From the NCBI GenBank assembly GCA_964573725.1, contig CAZNLJ010000006.1, positions 1 through 64,000 of the forward strand: a DNA stretch of 64,000 nt, in the 5' to 3' direction. The notes under the pieces are model-generated. The model worked only from the letters and a program-made list of their open reading frames with translations. It did no database searches and was not told the DNA's origin. Made by a program: the position numbers and the translations under genes. Shown piece by piece: positions 9,146 through 17,627 of this stretch. Each line of letters begins with the position of its first letter. Positions within the stretch are counted from its first letter, which is position 1. This stretch comes from UBA6168 sp964573725. Its GTDB lineage: Bacteria; Bacteroidota; Bacteroidia; Chitinophagales; Saprospiraceae.

Positions 9146-11515
9146 CTATCCGCCCTGATTCTTTGCGGCGACTTCCCCGACTTGTCGGCCGGAGCGGACG
9201 ACCGTTGTGGCATAAAGATACGCCAATTGTCCGAATGCGATGTTCTCATCGTTGGGCGGGAGTTCCCGATGGAAATACAGGCGCCGGCCGTCCGGGCAGC
9301 GGTCGGTCAGCAGGTCGGTCAACAGGTTGTTCTGGAAAACGCCGCCACTGCAGGCGATATGGCGGTAATCGTAGCGGTCCGCGATTTCCAGGACCCAATG
9401 GGCGAGGCTCAGGTGGAAACGCAAGGCGATGGCGGGGCGGGATGCGCCCGGCTGCCGCAGGTCCGCCACCATCCGACCCAACAGGGATACCCGGTCGAAC
9501 GGGCCGGGATATCCATGTTCCGGGTATCCACCGGCAAGGGCCCTGGCGGCGAGGTGCTCCAGGTAGGCGGCGGCGGCCCCTTCGTAGGTGTTCCCGGATT
9601 CGAAGCCCAACAAGGCGGCGGCGGCATCGAATAGCCGCCCCATGCTGCTGGTCCGTCGCTCCGGTTCGCGCCTCAGGTACCGCTGGCACCGGTCCCAGTC
9701 CGTTTCCGGGAACTTGCCGCGGAGCAATGCGTCGGCGCCGGGTACGTCCGAACAGGCGGCCAGCGCCGCCAGCCGGGGCTCCCGGGCCATCCGGTCCCCG
9801 AACAGCCACGGAAACACATCCAGGTGGGTGAGCCTGTCAAAGCTTCCCCGGTGGTAAGTGAGGAACTCGCCGCCCCAGATTTGTCCGTCTTCCCCCCAAC
9901 CTGCGCCGTCCCAAATCACGCCGAGCGTCGGCTCGTCCGACCTCAGGCATCCGTGCTCGGCCAGGATGGCGGCGAAATGGGCGGCATGGTGCGGAACGGC
10001 CACCACGGTGGCCTTCGGGCCGTAGGAGGCGGCCAGCGCCCGCCCCATCCGCGCGGAATGGTAATCCGGGTGCCGGTCGACCAGGATGGTCGCCGGCTGC
10101 GCTCCGGTCAGGGCGAGCAGATGTTCCCGGCAAGCCCGGTGGTTTTCCTGGGCCTCCAGGTAGCCGAGGTCGCCCAGGGCTTGGCTCAGGAGGGTCGTAC
10201 TGTCCTGGTGCAGGCACAGGGTGCTCTTCCGGTCGGCACCCATGGCGAGGACCGGCTCCCGCCAATCGGCGAATGGTTGCCGCAGGAGGGAAGGGGCGAA
10301 GCCCCGGCCGCGCCGGAATACGATCCGTCGGCCGTACCGGGTACTGAAGCCGACCACGCTGTCATCCTGTCCGAACAGCAAGGGCAGGTTGTCGGAGAGG
10401 ATCCCCGTCACCTGGCCGCCGAATTGGGTCCGGATACCGGTTTCCGTATGGTGCAGGGGACAGCCCGGTGCATTTGCACTGGTAGCGACCAGGGGGCGTC
10501 CACACCCGGCCAGGATTTGGTCCAGCAGGGCCGTGGCCGGCCGCATGGCGCCGATGTTCGGCAGGCCGGGGGCAATCGCGTCCGTCGCCAGCCCGTTGCC
10601 GGAAACTTCCCGCAGCGGACACAAGACCACCGGTCCGGCCGGCGACAGGAAGGCATTCCGCTGTTCCTTCGACAAGCGCACGTCCTGCTCCAGTTGTGCC
10701 GGCTCCCGGTACATCACCGCAAACGGCTTGTCCGGCCGGCACTTCATGTCCCGAAGCCGGCTGACCGCCGCCCCTTGGGTGGCATCACACAACAACAGGT
10801 AGCCGCCCGGGCCCTTGACGGCGACAATGCCGCCGGACAGCAAATCATCGACTACGGCGCACAGGTGGGCGGTTCCGTCGTCCGACTCCTTCCTCGCTTT
10901 GTCCTGACCGGTTCCTTCCGCGACTGCCGTCCGCACATAACCCAGCCGGATCGCACACCGCGGGCAGGAAATGGTCTGGGCATGGAACCGGCGGTCGGAT
11001 GCGGACCGGTATTCCGCCCGGCAAGCCGGACACAGGTCGAAGCCGGCCAGGGTGGTGTGCCGACGGTCGAAGGGTATCTTTTCCTGGATGCCGTACCGGG
11101 GTCCGCAGGCGGTACAGCTGGTGAACGGATAGCCGCGGCGGCGACCGCCGGGGTCCCGGGTGTCCGCCAGGCAGGCGGGACAAATCGCGATGTCCGACGC
11201 TGGCAACAAGCCGCTGCCGCCGTCCGCCGCCGACGAAGAGATGATCCGGAATCCGTCGAATTGCATGCCGCCGACCTCCTCCATCCGATGCGCGGTGATC
11301 CGGGCCGCCGCAGGGGCCTCCCGCAGCAAACGCCTGTAAAACCGCCGGGCCTGCGGAATTCCGGTACTGAAATGGATATGCACTCCGTCCGAGCCATTGC
11401 GTACCGTTCCGGCCAATCGCGCTTCCACGGCCAGCCGGTAAACAAAGGGCCGGAAACCGACGCCCTGCACTTTTCCCGCCAGCTGGATGTGAAAGGTACG
11501 GGTCGGCAGCGACAT
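9146..11515 (-). CDS. hypF: Carbamoyltransferase HypF
   Basis: 789-residue enzyme that makes the CN ligands of the [NiFe] centre from carbamoyl phosphate and passes the carbamoyl group to HypE. Domain order is canonical: acylphosphatase (about 1-90, VQGVGFRPFVYRLA), two zinc-finger-like CxxC pairs (CPAC, CTAC, CPAC, CPRC, about 110-190), a YrdC domain (about 215-400) and a Kae1-like domain (about 410-770) with HHAAH metal ligands. The start at 11515 overlaps the hypB stop by one base (TGATG), which indicates translational coupling. Length is near the family norm and no catalytic motif looks lost. Confidence 0.97.
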   Translation of the reverse strand: MSLPTRTFHIQLAGKVQGVGFRPFVYRLAVEARLAGTVRNGSDGVHIHFSTGIPQARRFYRRLLREAPAAARITAHRMEEVGGMQFDGFRIISSSAADGGSGLLPASDIAICPACLADTRDPGGRRRGYPFTSCTACGPRYGIQEKIPFDRRHTTLAGFDLCPACRAEYRSASDRRFHAQTISCPRCAIRLGYVRTAVAEGTGQDKARKESDDGTAHLCAVVDDLLSGGIVAVKGPGGYLLLCDATQGAAVSRLRDMKCRPDKPFAVMYREPAQLEQDVRLSKEQRNAFLSPAGPVVLCPLREVSGNGLATDAIAPGLPNIGAMRPATALLDQILAGCGRPLVATSANAPGCPLHHTETGIRTQFGGQVTGILSDNLPLLFGQDDSVVGFSTRYGRRIVFRRGRGFAPSLLRQPFADWREPVLAMGADRKSTLCLHQDSTTLLSQALGDLGYLEAQENHRACREHLLALTGAQPATILVDRHPDYHSARMGRALAASYGPKATVVAVPHHAAHFAAILAEHGCLRSDEPTLGVIWDGAGWGEDGQIWGGEFLTYHRGSFDRLTHLDVFPWLFGDRMAREPRLAALAACSDVPGADALLRGKFPETDWDRCQRYLRREPERRTSSMGRLFDAAAALLGFESGNTYEGAAAAYLEHLAARALAGGYPEHGYPGPFDRVSLLGRMVADLRQPGASRPAIALRFHLSLAHWVLEIADRYDYRHIACSGGVFQNNLLTDLLTDRCPDGRRLYFHRELPPNDENIAFGQLAYLYATTVVRSGRQVGEVAAKNQGG

Positions 11516-12345
11516 CAGTCCTCAAACTTTTCCGACCACTGCGCCAATACCCAGCCACACCATTCGTCCAGCCCGCTTCCGGTCGCCGCGGAGACCTCCA
11601 GGAAACGTATCCCGGGATGGACCCGCCGGGCATAGTCCCGGAATTGCTCCAGGTCGAAGGAAAGGTACGGCAGCAGGTCCGTCTTGTTGATCACGCACAG
11701 GTGGGCGGAACGGAACATGTCGGGATATTTCAAGGGTTTGTCCTCACCCTCCGTGACGCTGGCGACGACCACCCGGTGGTGTTCCCCCAGGTCGAAAAGG
11801 GCCGGGCAGACGAGGTTGCCGACGTTCTCGATGAAAAGTACCCCCGGCCGGTCCAGGTCCAGCAGGTCGACCGCATCGGCGACCATGTCCGCCTCCAGGT
11901 GGCAGCCCTTGCCGGTGTTGACCTGGACCACCCCCGCACCGGTGGCGGCGATCCGCTCCGCATCGCGGGTGGTCTGTTGGTCCCCTTCCACCACATGACA
12001 GGCTGTCGCCGGCTGGAGCCGACGCAGGGTGGCCTCGAGCAGGGTGGTTTTCCCGCTGCCGGGGGAGCTCACCAGGTTGAGGGCCAGCAGCCGGTGCCGG
12101 TCGAACCGGTCCCGGTTGGCTTTGGCCAGGCGGTTGTTCTTGCTGAGAATGGCTGCTTCCACTGCCAGGACCCGGGGGTCCGGTCGGCCGGTCAGGCTTG
12201 CCGGTGCCGGTGGGGCGACCGGTGCTTCCGGCTTTTCCACCTCCAGTTGCAGCGGCCCGGCCGGCCAGGCCGTTTTCGGGTGCGCCTGCACCCGCTTGAG
12301 TTGTGTCGGGACATCGGATTGCCCACATCCACAGGTTCCACACAT
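11515..12345 (-). CDS. hypB: Hydrogenase nickel incorporation GTPase HypB
   Basis: 276-residue GTPase that delivers Ni2+ to the hydrogenase large subunit. The start at 12345 gives MCGTCGCGQSD, the N-terminal CxxCGC high-affinity nickel site; the in-frame extension upstream is unlike the family. Visible GTPase motifs are the P loop SSPGSGKTTLLEATL, VEGDQQTTRDAERI and NKTDLLPY. KGCHLEAD carries the Cys-His metal site between the switches. There is no His-rich stretch like that of some HypB proteins. It overlaps hypF by one base. A 495-base gap without a gene separates it from hypA upstream. Confidence 0.97.
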   Translation of the reverse strand: MCGTCGCGQSDVPTQLKRVQAHPKTAWPAGPLQLEVEKPEAPVAPPAPASLTGRPDPRVLAVEAAILSKNNRLAKANRDRFDRHRLLALNLVSSPGSGKTTLLEATLRRLQPATACHVVEGDQQTTRDAERIAATGAGVVQVNTGKGCHLEADMVADAVDLLDLDRPGVLFIENVGNLVCPALFDLGEHHRVVVASVTEGEDKPLKYPDMFRSAHLCVINKTDLLPYLSFDLEQFRDYARRVHPGIRFLEVSAATGSGLDEWCGWVLAQWSEKFED

Positions 12346-12840
12346 AGGCTTTCTCTTTTTTTGTTTTTCCGGATACGCCTCCTGTCGGGGTATCCTTTCG
12401 ATTGGACGGCCATCTTCCGACCTTTTCCGAAGATGCCGCTGCCGGTCCTGACGGATGTGGTCCGGCCACCCGATGCGGCCTGCCGGAGGTCCCGTGCGCC
12501 GCATCCTTACTCCCCGGTCACCGGTCCGGCCCCGGCGGACAGCCACCCTTGCCCATCCGGGTCGGGCCGCTTACGGTATCGACCGTCCGCGGCCTCGGGT
12601 GGCAGCCGGCGCTTGACCCGCCCGGCCCGAACCGCCGGTACCCGAATCGACCTGTTCGAATCGCCGCCGGCAATCCGGAACCTTCCTTCTCCCCGACCCC
12701 GCACGGCATCGCCGCCGGACGGCCTCGCGCAGCGGTCCGCTGCAATTGCTTCCGCATGCGGAAATGTGGGTGCCCCCGGCCGGCCTGCTCCCGCGCTGCC
12801 GTCTCCCCCGGCATGGGACCGGCCTTTCCGCCGGCTCCGG
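12346..12840 (-). other. Gene-free gap between hypA and hypB
   Basis: 495 bases inside an otherwise tight hyp operon. I find no ORF with protein-like composition and no remnant of hypD or hypE. No terminator hairpin with a T run is evident. Confidence 0.5.
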
Positions 12841-13182
12841 TCACCGGATGGTCAGGGACATGATGTGCAATTCCCTTCCCTGAAGGATGTCCCGGTCGTA
12901 GGACAGGCATTCGGGACAGGGGTCGTACAAGGTCTCCATCGGGAAGGTATGGCCGCAGTCCCGGCATTGTCCGCTGCCGGGTATCTCGCGGATGGTCCGT
13001 TCGGCACTTTCCAGCAGGCTGCCGCGGACCCCTTCCTCCCAGACGAAGGTCAGCGCGGACAGCTCCACGCCCGATAGGGTCCCGATCTCGAGGACTATCC
13101 CGTCGATGTGGCGGGCACCGGCCGTCCGGGCGGATTGTTCCGCCGCTTCCACGATGTGCAGGACGATGGACAGTTCGTGCAT
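12841..13182 (-). CDS. hypA: Hydrogenase nickel metallochaperone HypA
   Basis: 113-residue partner of HypB in nickel insertion. The start at 13182 yields MHELSIVLHIVEAAE; His2 of the MHE motif binds nickel, so this start is well supported over longer in-frame versions. The zinc site is complete: CRDCGHTF and, 13 residues on, CPEC. The C-terminus ELHIMSLTIR matches the family end. It lies 17 bases downstream of a small His-containing membrane protein gene and is probably cotranscribed with it. Confidence 0.95.
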   Translation of the reverse strand: MHELSIVLHIVEAAEQSARTAGARHIDGIVLEIGTLSGVELSALTFVWEEGVRGSLLESAERTIREIPGSGQCRDCGHTFPMETLYDPCPECLSYDRDILQGRELHIMSLTIR

Positions 13183-13199
13183 GGCGCCGGCCTTTCGGG

Positions 13200-13421
13200 T
13201 CAGGCGCTTTTCCGGCGGCCGTTCCGTTTCGGTGCGCGCCGGACGGCCTTGGTGCCGGCCAAGAGGGTAAGCCCGCCGATCCCGGCCCACAGCGGCAGGT
13301 TGTGCGGCCCCTCCAACAGGTAATGCCAGGCGGTGCTTCCATCCAACAGGCCATGTCCCTCATGTGCCGATGCCAGCCCGGGCAGGAGGAGCAGGAGGCA
13401 GGTGATTTTTTTCATTTTCAT
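13200..13421 (-). CDS. Small membrane protein leading the hyp cluster
   Basis: 73 residues: signal or first helix MKMKKITCLLLLLPGLASA, then an HEGHG stretch with two His immediately after the likely cleavage point, a second hydrophobic helix (LPLWAGIGGLTLLAG) and a basic tail. Small proteins with an A-HEGHG start and one membrane helix recur beside hydrogenase/nickel genes and recall a truncated HupE; this is inference, not a firm family match. The start may be 13421 or 13415 (MKKIT). It is the first gene of the hyp cluster, 17 bases before hypA. Confidence 0.6.
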   Translation of the reverse strand: MKMKKITCLLLLLPGLASAHEGHGLLDGSTAWHYLLEGPHNLPLWAGIGGLTLLAGTKAVRRAPKRNGRRKSA

Positions 13422-13473
13422 TTTTTTAAGGGTGGTGCTGCGGCCGGGCCGGAAGGGCCTGGCTCCGATTGTC

Positions 13474-13504
13474 CGAAGATAGCGTTTTTTTCCAAGTCGG
13501 CAAA
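13474..13504 (-). promoter_or_regulatory. Candidate promoter of the hyp cluster
   Basis: On the minus strand, TTTG (13504 down to 13501) is followed after 19 bases by TATCTTCG (13481 down to 13474), a one-base departure from TAnnTTTG. It would start transcription about 45 bases before the first gene of the cluster. Confidence 0.5.
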
Positions 13505-13605
13505 ACCGCTGCGACCATCCGGTGGAATCCGGCCGGCCGGTATACTGCGGATCTTGCGCGCTCCTCCCGGGTGTCCCGGTTCTTGTGTAATTTGGCCCCA
13601 AAAAG

Positions 13606-14631
13606 ATGACAGCGAATCTGATATCCGATACGGTGACCCGGCCTACACCGGGAATGCGGGAGGCCATGATGCGGGCGGAGGTGGGCGACGATGTCTTCGG
13701 CCAGGACCCGACCGTCAATGCCCTCCAGGAAAAGGCGGCGCAAATGTTCGGGAAGGAGGCGGCCCTTTTCTGTCCCTCCGGCACCATGACCAACCAGCTG
13801 GCCATCAAACTGCATACCCAGCCTTTGGATGAGGTGGTGTGCGACCATTTTTCGCATGTGTACCAGTACGAGACGGGCGGTTACGCTTTTCACAGCGGGG
13901 TCGGCATGAGGTTGCTGGAGGGCAGCAACGGCAAGATCACCGCGGATGCGGTGGCGGCCGCCATACAGCCGGACTTCGATTGGTTGCCGCGGACCCGGCT
14001 GGTGGTGCTGGAAAACACCACCAACAAGGGCGGCGGAAGCATCTATACCCTGGCGGAGGTCATCCCGACGGCCAGGTTGTGTCGGGAAAAGGACCTGCGC
14101 CTGCACCTGGACGGTGCCCGCCTCTTCAACGCCCTGGTGGAAACGGGGGAAAGCCCGGAGGCCTGGGGGGAATGGTTCGATACCATTTCCATCTGCCTGT
14201 CGAAAGGGCTGGGAGCGCCGGTAGGTTCGCTGCTGATCGGGAGCCGGGAACAGATCCGGCAGGCGCGGCGGATCCGCAAGGTCATGGGCGGCGGCATGCG
14301 GCAGGCCGGCTTCCTGGCGGCGGCGGGCATTTACGCCCTGGACCACCAGGTGGACCGCCTCAGACTCGACAACGAACGGGCACGGGTGCTCGGATCGACC
14401 TTGTCGGCGCTCTCCTGGGTCGAACACGTCCGCCCGGTACAGTCCAATATCGTCATCTTTGACCTGCAACCGGAACTGACCGCCGCCCAGGTCATCGCAT
14501 GGCTATCTGAACAAGGGGTGCTGGCCACGGCCTTCGGGCCGCGCACCATCCGTTTCGTCACCCACCTCGATTTTACGGCGGCGATGCTGGACCATACGGT
14601 GGCAACCTTGCGGCGGTACGGCCGGGCTTGA
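13606..14631 (+). CDS. ltaE: Low-specificity L-threonine aldolase
   Basis: 341-residue PLP enzyme (fold type I) that splits L-threonine or L-allo-threonine to glycine and acetaldehyde in the cytosol. Family marks: the N-terminal ISDTVTRPTPGMREAM, EVGDDVFGQDPTV, FCPSGTMTNQLAIK (cofactor phosphate binding), HLDGARLFNA (Asp contacting the pyridine nitrogen) and SKGLGAPVGS with the PLP-binding Lys. Length is normal. It is divergent from the hyp cluster, with only 184 bases between them, and converges with the FkbM gene 7 bases downstream. Confidence 0.95.
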   Translation: MTANLISDTVTRPTPGMREAMMRAEVGDDVFGQDPTVNALQEKAAQMFGKEAALFCPSGTMTNQLAIKLHTQPLDEVVCDHFSHVYQYETGGYAFHSGVGMRLLEGSNGKITADAVAAAIQPDFDWLPRTRLVVLENTTNKGGGSIYTLAEVIPTARLCREKDLRLHLDGARLFNALVETGESPEAWGEWFDTISICLSKGLGAPVGSLLIGSREQIRQARRIRKVMGGGMRQAGFLAAAGIYALDHQVDRLRLDNERARVLGSTLSALSWVEHVRPVQSNIVIFDLQPELTAAQVIAWLSEQGVLATAFGPRTIRFVTHLDFTAAMLDHTVATLRRYGRA

Positions 14632-14638
14632 GGCGGGG

Positions 14639-15556
14639 TCAGTCCCGGGACAGGACGATATTGTCGGAATCCAGCCGCCGCTCCTGCATGGCGGCCTCCA
14701 CGTCCGGTACATCCCGCAGGGAGCCGTCAGACTGGATGACAAGGGTCCGGAAACCTTTTTGCCTGGCGAAGTCGACCGCCGACCGGTGCGCTTGCCGTTG
14801 CCCGCCCTCCCGATGGTATTCCATGACGATGAGCGGGGGATGGTTCCCGTCGAGCAGGCTTCCCATTCCTTGCAGTACCTGGCACTCCGACCCTTCCACA
14901 TCAATCTTGACGACATCGGGGGTTTGTTCCGCCGCGGCGAAGTAACCGTCCAGCCGGATGCCGCGGACTTCCCGGATGCGGGGCGGATGGGCGGCCAACC
15001 AGGCGGCCGATTTGCCGGCCGGTGGTCCGAGCGAGTTGTATTCGGAATAAAGGACCGGGAACTCATGGAAAGGCAGCACCGTGTCGGTATCGGTGGCCGC
15101 ACCGGGGACGGCGGTGATCCGGGAATGCCGGCGGGTGTTTTCCGACAGCAGCCCGAAGGTGGAGGGCGTCGGCTCGAAGGCGTGGACCCGTCCCTGCGGA
15201 CCGACCAGGGCGGCGGCCAACAGCGAGAAATAGCCCACATGGGCGCCGGCGTCGCAAAACACATGGCCGGGGCGCAGGGACCGCATCAGGAAACGGGTCA
15301 GTAGGATTTCCGAAGGATGGGTCTTCGCACCGAACAGGAAAATCTCCGTGGCGGCAGGCAGCCGGAGCACCATGGGGACCCCGAAAAAGGTCGTGGCCCG
15401 GACGCGCAGTCCCTTCCGGTGCCAGGGATAGCACAAGCGCCAGTAACCGACACCGGCGGTATAGCGGAGGGGATCATGCCACCAGCGTTGCCAGCGGGTG
15501 CCTTCGGCCAGCATTTGGATTTCGGCCAGCCGTTTTTCCAGGGAAACAAGGTCCAT
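14639..15556 (-). CDS. FkbM family methyltransferase
   Basis: 305-residue SAM-dependent methyltransferase. The Rossmann core is visible: VFCDAGAHVGYFSLLAAALV (SAM glycine motif), HAFEPTPSTFGLLSENTRRH (acidic residue binding the ribose) and VVKIDVEGSECQVLQGM, the FkbM signature DVEGxE. Members O-methylate sugars, glycolipids or small molecules; the substrate here cannot be told. It starts 62 bases after the mnmG stop on the same strand and may be read through from the mnmG promoter. Confidence 0.88.
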   Translation of the reverse strand: MDLVSLEKRLAEIQMLAEGTRWQRWWHDPLRYTAGVGYWRLCYPWHRKGLRVRATTFFGVPMVLRLPAATEIFLFGAKTHPSEILLTRFLMRSLRPGHVFCDAGAHVGYFSLLAAALVGPQGRVHAFEPTPSTFGLLSENTRRHSRITAVPGAATDTDTVLPFHEFPVLYSEYNSLGPPAGKSAAWLAAHPPRIREVRGIRLDGYFAAAEQTPDVVKIDVEGSECQVLQGMGSLLDGNHPPLIVMEYHREGGQRQAHRSAVDFARQKGFRTLVIQSDGSLRDVPDVEAAMQERRLDSDNIVLSRD

Positions 15557-15618
15557 AAGCGGGGATGGCGGCAGCCATCGGGTTCAGCGGTGACCCACCG
15601 GGTCCGGGTCCGGCCGTT

Positions 15619-17520
15619 TCAGCGGCCGAGGTGGACGAGCAGGACGGAAACGTCGGCGGGGGTCACCCCGCTGATCCGACTGGCTTGTCCGATGGTTCGT
15701 GGTTTGACTCGGCTCAGTTTTTCGCGGGCTTCCATGGATATGGAGGTCAACCCCTGGAAATCGAAGCCTTCCGTGATATGGACGGTTTCCAGCCGGTTCA
15801 TCTTGTCCACCATTTCCTGCTCCTTGCGGATGTAGCCGTCGTATTTCATCCGGATCTCGGCGTCCGTGAGGGCGTCCGGATCCAGCTGGCGGCAGTATTC
15901 GTCGACCGCGGGCAGCACCTGCCGGAGCTGGTCCAGGCCGACATGGGGCCGGAGCAGGATGTTATGCAGTTTCACCTGCTGGCGGACAGGGGCGGACGGA
16001 ATGCTTTCGAGGAATCCGTTGATGGCATCCGGTGATACGGAATAGTCCCGGAAAAATTTTTCGATGGCGGCGGAATCGGCTTCCTTGCGGCGGACCTTCT
16101 CCATGCGGCGGTCGAGCGCGGCGGCGGCCTGCGACGGCTGGGTGTCGTTTCGGCTCCGTGCGGCGAGCGCATCGGCCAGGGGCGTCAGGCGCAGGTCTGC
16201 ATTGTCCTGCCGCAGCAGGATGCGGTATTCGGCGCGGGATGTGAACATCCGGTACGGCTCCTGGGTGCCTTTGTTGACGAGGTCGTCGATCAGCACCCCG
16301 ATGTAGGCTTCCGACCGGCGCAACAGGAAGGGGTCCTCCTCCCGGATGGCCAGGTGGGCGTTGATGCCGGCCATCAGGCCCTGGCAGGCCGCTTCCTCGT
16401 AGCCGGTGGTGCCGTTGATTTGTCCGGCGAAAAACAGGTTCTTCACCAAATGGGTCTCCAAGGAGAGCTGCAGCTGGTGCGGCGGGAAGTAATCGTATTC
16501 GATGGCGTAGCCGGGCCGGAACATCTTGGCTTCCTCGAAACCGGGAATGGTGTGCAGGGCCTTGAGCTGAACGTCCTCCGGCAGCGAGGAGGAAAAGCCG
16601 TTGACGTAGATTTCACAGGTCTGCCAGCCTTCGGGTTCGACGAACAGCTGGTGGCGGTCCTTTTCCGCGAAGCGGTTGATCTTGTCTTCGATACTGGGGC
16701 AATACCGGGGGCCTTGTCCTTGGATGCGCCCCTGGAACATGGGGGATTTCCCGAAGCCGTCCTTGAGGATGTCGTGGGTCCCCGTATGGGTATAGGTGAT
16801 GTGGCAGGGCAACTGCCGGCTCAGGACCGGGGTATCGGTGTAGGAGAAACGACCGGGCGGGTCATCTCCCTCCTGGACTTCCATGCGGTCGTAACGCAGG
16901 GTACGGCCGTCCACCCGGGGCGGGGTGCCGGTTTTCATCCGGCCGGCCTCGAAGCCGAGGGAGACCAGCTGTTCCGTGATGCCCGTGGCGGCTTTTTCGC
17001 CGGAGCGGCCGCCGCCGAATTGTTTTTCGCCGATGTGGATGATGCCGTTGAGGAAGGTACCGTTGGTCAGGACGACGGCGCGGGCCGGAATCTCGAGTCC
17101 CATGCCGGTGTATACGCCGTGTACCCTGCCGTCGCGGACCAGCAGTCCGGAGACCATGTCCTGCCAAAAGTCGACCAAGGGGTTTTCCTCCAGCAGGTTG
17201 CGCCAATGCTGGGCGAACAGCATCCGGTCGCTTTGGGCACGGGGAGACCACATGGCGGGACCTTTGGAGCGGTTGAGCATCCGGAACTGGACGGCCGTAT
17301 GGTCGGTGACTATGGCGGAGTAACCGCCGAGGGCATCCACCTCGCGGACAATCTGTCCTTTGGCTACGCCGCCCATGGCGGGGTTGCAGCTCATCTGGGC
17401 GATGGTCTGCATGTTCATGGTCACCAGCAGGACGCGGGAGCCCAGGTTGGCGGCCGCTGCCGCCGCTTCGCAGCCGGCGTGGCCGGCACCTACCACGATG
17501 ACGTCGTATGTCGGGAACAT
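15619..17520 (-). CDS. mnmG: tRNA uridine-34 carboxymethylaminomethyl enzyme MnmG (GidA)
   Basis: 633-residue FAD protein that with MnmE installs the cmnm5 group at wobble U34 of several tRNAs. The dinucleotide site DVIVVGAGHAGCEAA lies right at the N-terminus, supporting the start at 17520. Conserved marks include MSCNPAMGGVAKGQIVREVD, the GidA signature GTPPRVDGRT and YCPSIEDKI. The C-terminal helical domain that binds MnmE is complete (ISGVTPADVSVLLVHL). A strong promoter precedes it. Confidence 0.98.
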   Translation of the reverse strand: MFPTYDVIVVGAGHAGCEAAAAAANLGSRVLLVTMNMQTIAQMSCNPAMGGVAKGQIVREVDALGGYSAIVTDHTAVQFRMLNRSKGPAMWSPRAQSDRMLFAQHWRNLLEENPLVDFWQDMVSGLLVRDGRVHGVYTGMGLEIPARAVVLTNGTFLNGIIHIGEKQFGGGRSGEKAATGITEQLVSLGFEAGRMKTGTPPRVDGRTLRYDRMEVQEGDDPPGRFSYTDTPVLSRQLPCHITYTHTGTHDILKDGFGKSPMFQGRIQGQGPRYCPSIEDKINRFAEKDRHQLFVEPEGWQTCEIYVNGFSSSLPEDVQLKALHTIPGFEEAKMFRPGYAIEYDYFPPHQLQLSLETHLVKNLFFAGQINGTTGYEEAACQGLMAGINAHLAIREEDPFLLRRSEAYIGVLIDDLVNKGTQEPYRMFTSRAEYRILLRQDNADLRLTPLADALAARSRNDTQPSQAAAALDRRMEKVRRKEADSAAIEKFFRDYSVSPDAINGFLESIPSAPVRQQVKLHNILLRPHVGLDQLRQVLPAVDEYCRQLDPDALTDAEIRMKYDGYIRKEQEMVDKMNRLETVHITEGFDFQGLTSISMEAREKLSRVKPRTIGQASRISGVTPADVSVLLVHLGR

Positions 17521-17558
17521 GTGTGAAATTCAGGTTGCGTGGGTCATGGAAACGGATG

Positions 17559-17588
17559 CAAAGGTAAGCGATTGCTCGGTTAGTACAA
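17559..17588 (-). promoter_or_regulatory. Promoter of mnmG
   Basis: On the minus strand TTG (17588 down to 17586), 19 bases, then TACCTTTG (17566 down to 17559), an exact match to the Bacteroidota consensus. Leader of about 30 bases. Confidence 0.75.
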
Positions 17589-17627
17589 CCTGGCTTCCAT
17601 AAACGCGACAAGCGCCTTGTCCGCCGG

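Noticed and set aside
9824..13077. Plus-strand open frames across hypF and hypB
   Set aside because: Shadows of conserved hyp genes; no family resemblance.
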